From CAWDAQ01 sp963800325 (lineage in GTDB: Bacteria; Actinomycetota; Actinomycetes; Actinomycetales; Dermatophilaceae), in NCBI GenBank assembly GCA_963800325.1, contig CAWDAQ010000006.1, forward strand, positions 248,001 to 312,000: a stretch of 64,000 bases of DNA, given 5' to 3'. The notes under the pieces were generated by a model. The model ran no database searches and had not been told where the DNA came from. It saw only the letters and a program-made list of their open reading frames with translations. This document shows, piece after piece, positions 61,827 through 64,000 of the stretch. The translations under genes were made by a program, and so were the position numbers. Numbering within the stretch: position 1 is the first letter of the stretch; each line of letters opens with the position of its first letter.

Positions 61827-63199
61827 GTGCGGTGCTCCCGGGCGTCGACGAGCGGGGCGGAGGCAGGCGGGGCGGAGGCAGGCGGGGCGGAGGCAGGCGG
61901 GGTGAAGGCAGGCGGGCTCGCCCGGGCCCGGGGGTCCTCCGGGGCCGGGCCCGTCCGAGCGAGCGCCCACCCGAGCAGGACCAGGGCGAGGAGGCCGCCG
62001 ATCGCGTCCGCGTTCTGCAGGACCCGTCCGACGGCCCGCGGCGACAGGTCCGCGGACAGCCAGTCGATCCCCCACCACGGCAGGCGGCAGAGGAACCACG
62101 CCGTCACCCCCGCAGCCGCGAGCGCCCGGCGCCGGTCGCCTACGGGGTCCGCACGACCACCCGCCAGGACGGCGAGGATGACGACGACCACCCAGTGGTA
62201 GTGGTGGATCCACGCGACCGGCGAGAGCAGGCAGGCGAGCAGCCCGACGACGGCGACCTCGGTGACGCTGTCCCCGGCCCGCCACGCACGTCGGGCGAGG
62301 GCGAACCCCGCCCACGCGACGACGCCGGCGAGCGCGAGCCACAGCGCGACGCCGGCGAGACCGTCCGGTCCGAGCCGGAGCAAAACCCCGCGCAGCGACT
62401 GGTTCGAGGTGCCCGAGTTCGGGCCGAGCCGTGCCGGGTCGGCGAGCACGTCGCCCCAGTAGGCGAACGAGGCCGACGGCAGCAGGAGCCAGGCCCCGAG
62501 CGTGACCGCGGCCGCGGACCCGGCCGCGGTCGCGGCCTCCCGCCAGCGGCGGGTGAGCAGGTAGTGGACGACGAACACCCCCGGGGTGAGCTTGACCGCG
62601 GTCGCGAGCCCGACGAGCACCCCCGCGGGGACCCCCGCCAGCAGGCGGGGCCGGGGACGGCGCAGGTCGGCGAGGCAGGCCAGGACGATGAAGGCGTTGA
62701 CCTGGCCGAAGCGGATGCCGTCCGCCACCGGGTGCAGCCACAGCATCGGCGCAGTGAGCAGCGCCGCGGTCACCGGGGCCCACCGGCCGGTGCGGTGGAC
62801 CAGGCGCCACCCGGCGTACCAGACGATGCCGGCCGTCGCGAGGACCTGCGCCCCCGTCCACACCCACCCGAGCACCCCGAACGGGACGAGCGCGAGCGGC
62901 ACCGCGAGCAGCGCCGCGAACGGCGGGTAGGTGAACGGCAGCAGCTGGGGGGACTCGGTGAGGACCGAGTACACCGGCCGGCCCACGAGGACCGACCGGC
63001 CGGCGGTCCGGTACACCTCCGCGTCGACCTGCCACTGGTCGAGCGGCCACTGCACGAGGTAGCGCAGCACCGGCGGCAGCGCACCGAGCAGGAGCACGCC
63101 GGCCGCGAGCACCCACGGAAGGGCCGGGTGGGACGGGCGCCGCGGTCCCGGGGCGGGCAGCCGGGTGGGGGCCCGGACCTCTCCAGCGCGCGGCGTCAC
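61823..63199 (-). CDS. GT87-family (DUF2029) polyprenyl-phosphate-mannose mannosyltransferase-like protein
   Basis: A 458-aa integral membrane glycosyltransferase of the GT-C fold with about ten helices. The first extracellular loop after helix 1 has DQWQVDAEVYRTAGRSVL, carrying the catalytic-type Asp of GT87. PFTYPPFAALLAVPLAL follows, and SNQSLRGVLLRL and SPVAWIHHYHWVVVV are typical of actinobacterial GT87 proteins. It probably adds mannose to a cell-wall glycan from a lipid donor. The C-terminus has PPASA repeats, encoded by a 15-bp direct repeat. I chose the GTG at 63199; the open frame extends further but without an RBS. Confidence 0.88.
   Translation of the reverse strand: MTPRAGEVRAPTRLPAPGPRRPSHPALPWVLAAGVLLLGALPPVLRYLVQWPLDQWQVDAEVYRTAGRSVLVGRPVYSVLTESPQLLPFTYPPFAALLAVPLALVPFGVLGWVWTGAQVLATAGIVWYAGWRLVHRTGRWAPVTAALLTAPMLWLHPVADGIRFGQVNAFIVLACLADLRRPRPRLLAGVPAGVLVGLATAVKLTPGVFVVHYLLTRRWREAATAAGSAAAVTLGAWLLLPSASFAYWGDVLADPARLGPNSGTSNQSLRGVLLRLGPDGLAGVALWLALAGVVAWAGFALARRAWRAGDSVTEVAVVGLLACLLSPVAWIHHYHWVVVVILAVLAGGRADPVGDRRRALAAAGVTAWFLCRLPWWGIDWLSADLSPRAVGRVLQNADAIGGLLALVLLGWALARTGPAPEDPRARASPPAFTPPASAPPASAPPASAPLVDAREHRT
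61857..61916. repeat. 15-bp in-frame tandem repeat at the 3' end of the GT87 gene
   Basis: GCGGAGGCAGGCGGG occurs three times (61857, 61872, 61887) and a fourth unit differs at 3 positions (61902). On the minus strand it encodes the PPASA repeat at the protein's C-terminus. The unit is a multiple of three, so copy-number change would keep the frame. Confidence 0.9.
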
Positions 63200-63327
63200 C
63201 CGCCCATTGTCACCACCGGACCGTGTCCCGGGTTGGTGCCCGCGCCGCGGTCGTGCAATCGTCGCAGGTGAGACCACTCAGCGGGCGGCGGGACGGTCCC
63301 GCCGCCCACGAGCGTGAGGAGACCCCG

Positions 63328-64000
63328 GTGTTCGGACGAACCAAGCGGGACGAGCGCGAGGGCCGCACGGGACCAGCGCAGGACGGCCACCACGAGGCCC
63401 CCCGCACCGAGGACCGGGCGCCCGCGCCGCCCCCGCCGTCGGCGGAGCACCCGGAGAAGGAGCACCAGGACAAGCCGGACAGCCCCACCGACATCACCAC
63501 CCCCTCGTGGAGCTTCGTGGCCCGCAAGACCGCCCGCGAGTTCACCCACGACCAGTGCACCGACCTCGCGGCGGCCCTGACGTACTACGCGGTGCTCGCG
63601 CTCTTCCCCGCCGCCCTGGCGCTCGTGTCCATCCTCGGCCTCGTCGGCCAGGGCACGAGCAGCGTCGACGCGGTCACCGGCGTCCTCCGGGACGTCGGCG
63701 CCGGCTCGGCGGTCGACACGATCAAGCCGACGCTGGACCAGCTCGCGCGGAACCAGGCGGCGGGGCTGACCTTCGTGCTCGGTCTCGTCGGCGCGCTGTG
63801 GTCGGCGTCGGGCTACGTCGGCGCGTTCGGGCGCGCGATGAACCGGATCTACGAGGTCGAGGAGGGACGGCCGGTGTGGAAGCTCCGGCCCGTCATGCTC
63901 CTGGTCACCCTCGTCCTCGTCGTCCTCGCCGCGACGGCCATGGTCATGCTCGTCGTCAGCGGCCCGGTCGCGCAGGCGATCGGCAGCTCGCTCGGCGTCG
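63328..64000 (+). CDS. YihY/BrkB-family membrane protein (partial)
   Basis: A protein running off the right edge; about 224 codons are visible. After an acidic, Pro/Glu/Lys-rich N-terminal tail of about 65 residues comes SFVARKTAREFTHDQCTDLAAALTYYAVLALFPAALAL, the start of the YihY/BrkB (virulence factor BrkB) family. LVGALWSASGYVGAFGRAMNRIYEVEEGRP is the family's central loop. Three hydrophobic segments are visible. GTG with GAGGAG 6 nt upstream. Members are no longer thought to be RNase BN; function is unclear. It diverges from the GT87 gene across 128 bp. Confidence 0.9.
   Translation, partial: MFGRTKRDEREGRTGPAQDGHHEAPRTEDRAPAPPPPSAEHPEKEHQDKPDSPTDITTPSWSFVARKTAREFTHDQCTDLAAALTYYAVLALFPAALALVSILGLVGQGTSSVDAVTGVLRDVGAGSAVDTIKPTLDQLARNQAAGLTFVLGLVGALWSASGYVGAFGRAMNRIYEVEEGRPVWKLRPVMLLVTLVLVVLAATAMVMLVVSGPVAQAIGSSLGV

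Overview
The window is chromosomal DNA from a very GC-rich Gram-positive actinobacterium. Coding regions are almost continuous, GTG starts are frequent, genes often overlap by 4 nt (ATGA/GTGA), and the regulatory sites include DtxR/IdeR-type and CsoR-type boxes. The gene set (branched-chain 2-oxoacid dehydrogenase, cydABDC, efeUOB, a BTAD-type regulator, DUF2254, DUF1206 and PF04020 proteins) fits Micrococcales, perhaps the Intrasporangiaceae/Dermatophilaceae group. That placement is inference from gene content only. I found no tRNA, rRNA, CRISPR array, insertion sequence or prophage.

Layout: 1-800 holds the start of a regulator and a decayed GAF-domain regulator. 804-5955 (minus) is bkdABC plus an uncharacterised Rossmann-like protein. 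6193-11697 holds a small lipoprotein, a large secreted S8 protease, a HisC/aromatic aminotransferase and a PF04020 membrane protein. 11825-16341 holds phenylacetate genes (paaN diverging from paaH-paaI) and a FUSC transporter whose frame runs antisense through paaI. 16491-24974 has two paralogous amino-acid binding proteins, the second in a complete ABC operon; between them lie a berberine-bridge-type flavoprotein and a 1019-aa BTAD/ATPase regulator. 25011-27349 is galE and a DUF2254 protein. 27350-27785 is a 436-bp non-coding block with a long palindrome, a 23-bp tandem array and a dyad operator. 27786-34951 is the cydABDC cytochrome bd operon, which continues into a BlaI/MecI repressor and an M56 peptidase. 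35053-43769 holds housekeeping and accessory genes: a PanE-like reductase, an LMW phosphatase, purB, a small kinase, a transglutaminase, csoR with its operator, a VOC protein, a TrmH-type methylase, PAP2 and an APC permease. 43887-49894 (minus) is a two-component system, an ABC-2 exporter, a HAD phosphatase and a DUF1206 protein. 50006-55345 has serS, an antiporter, a lipid kinase and zwf. 55478-58950 is efeUOB (iron uptake) behind overlapping iron boxes. 59094-63199 holds DUF72, pheA, a frameshifted thioesterase and a GT87-like mannosyltransferase. A YihY/BrkB gene runs off the right end.

The points most worth following are: (a) the cyd operon, which appears to carry its own BlaI/M56 regulatory pair, with a candidate dyad operator just upstream of cydA; (b) a palindromic element with the core CGCACTTCGTGCCC, present twice in the window 28 kb apart; (c) gene decay (GAF regulator, thioesterase) and a 357-bp antisense overlap (FUSC/paaI). 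Most other genes look ordinary.
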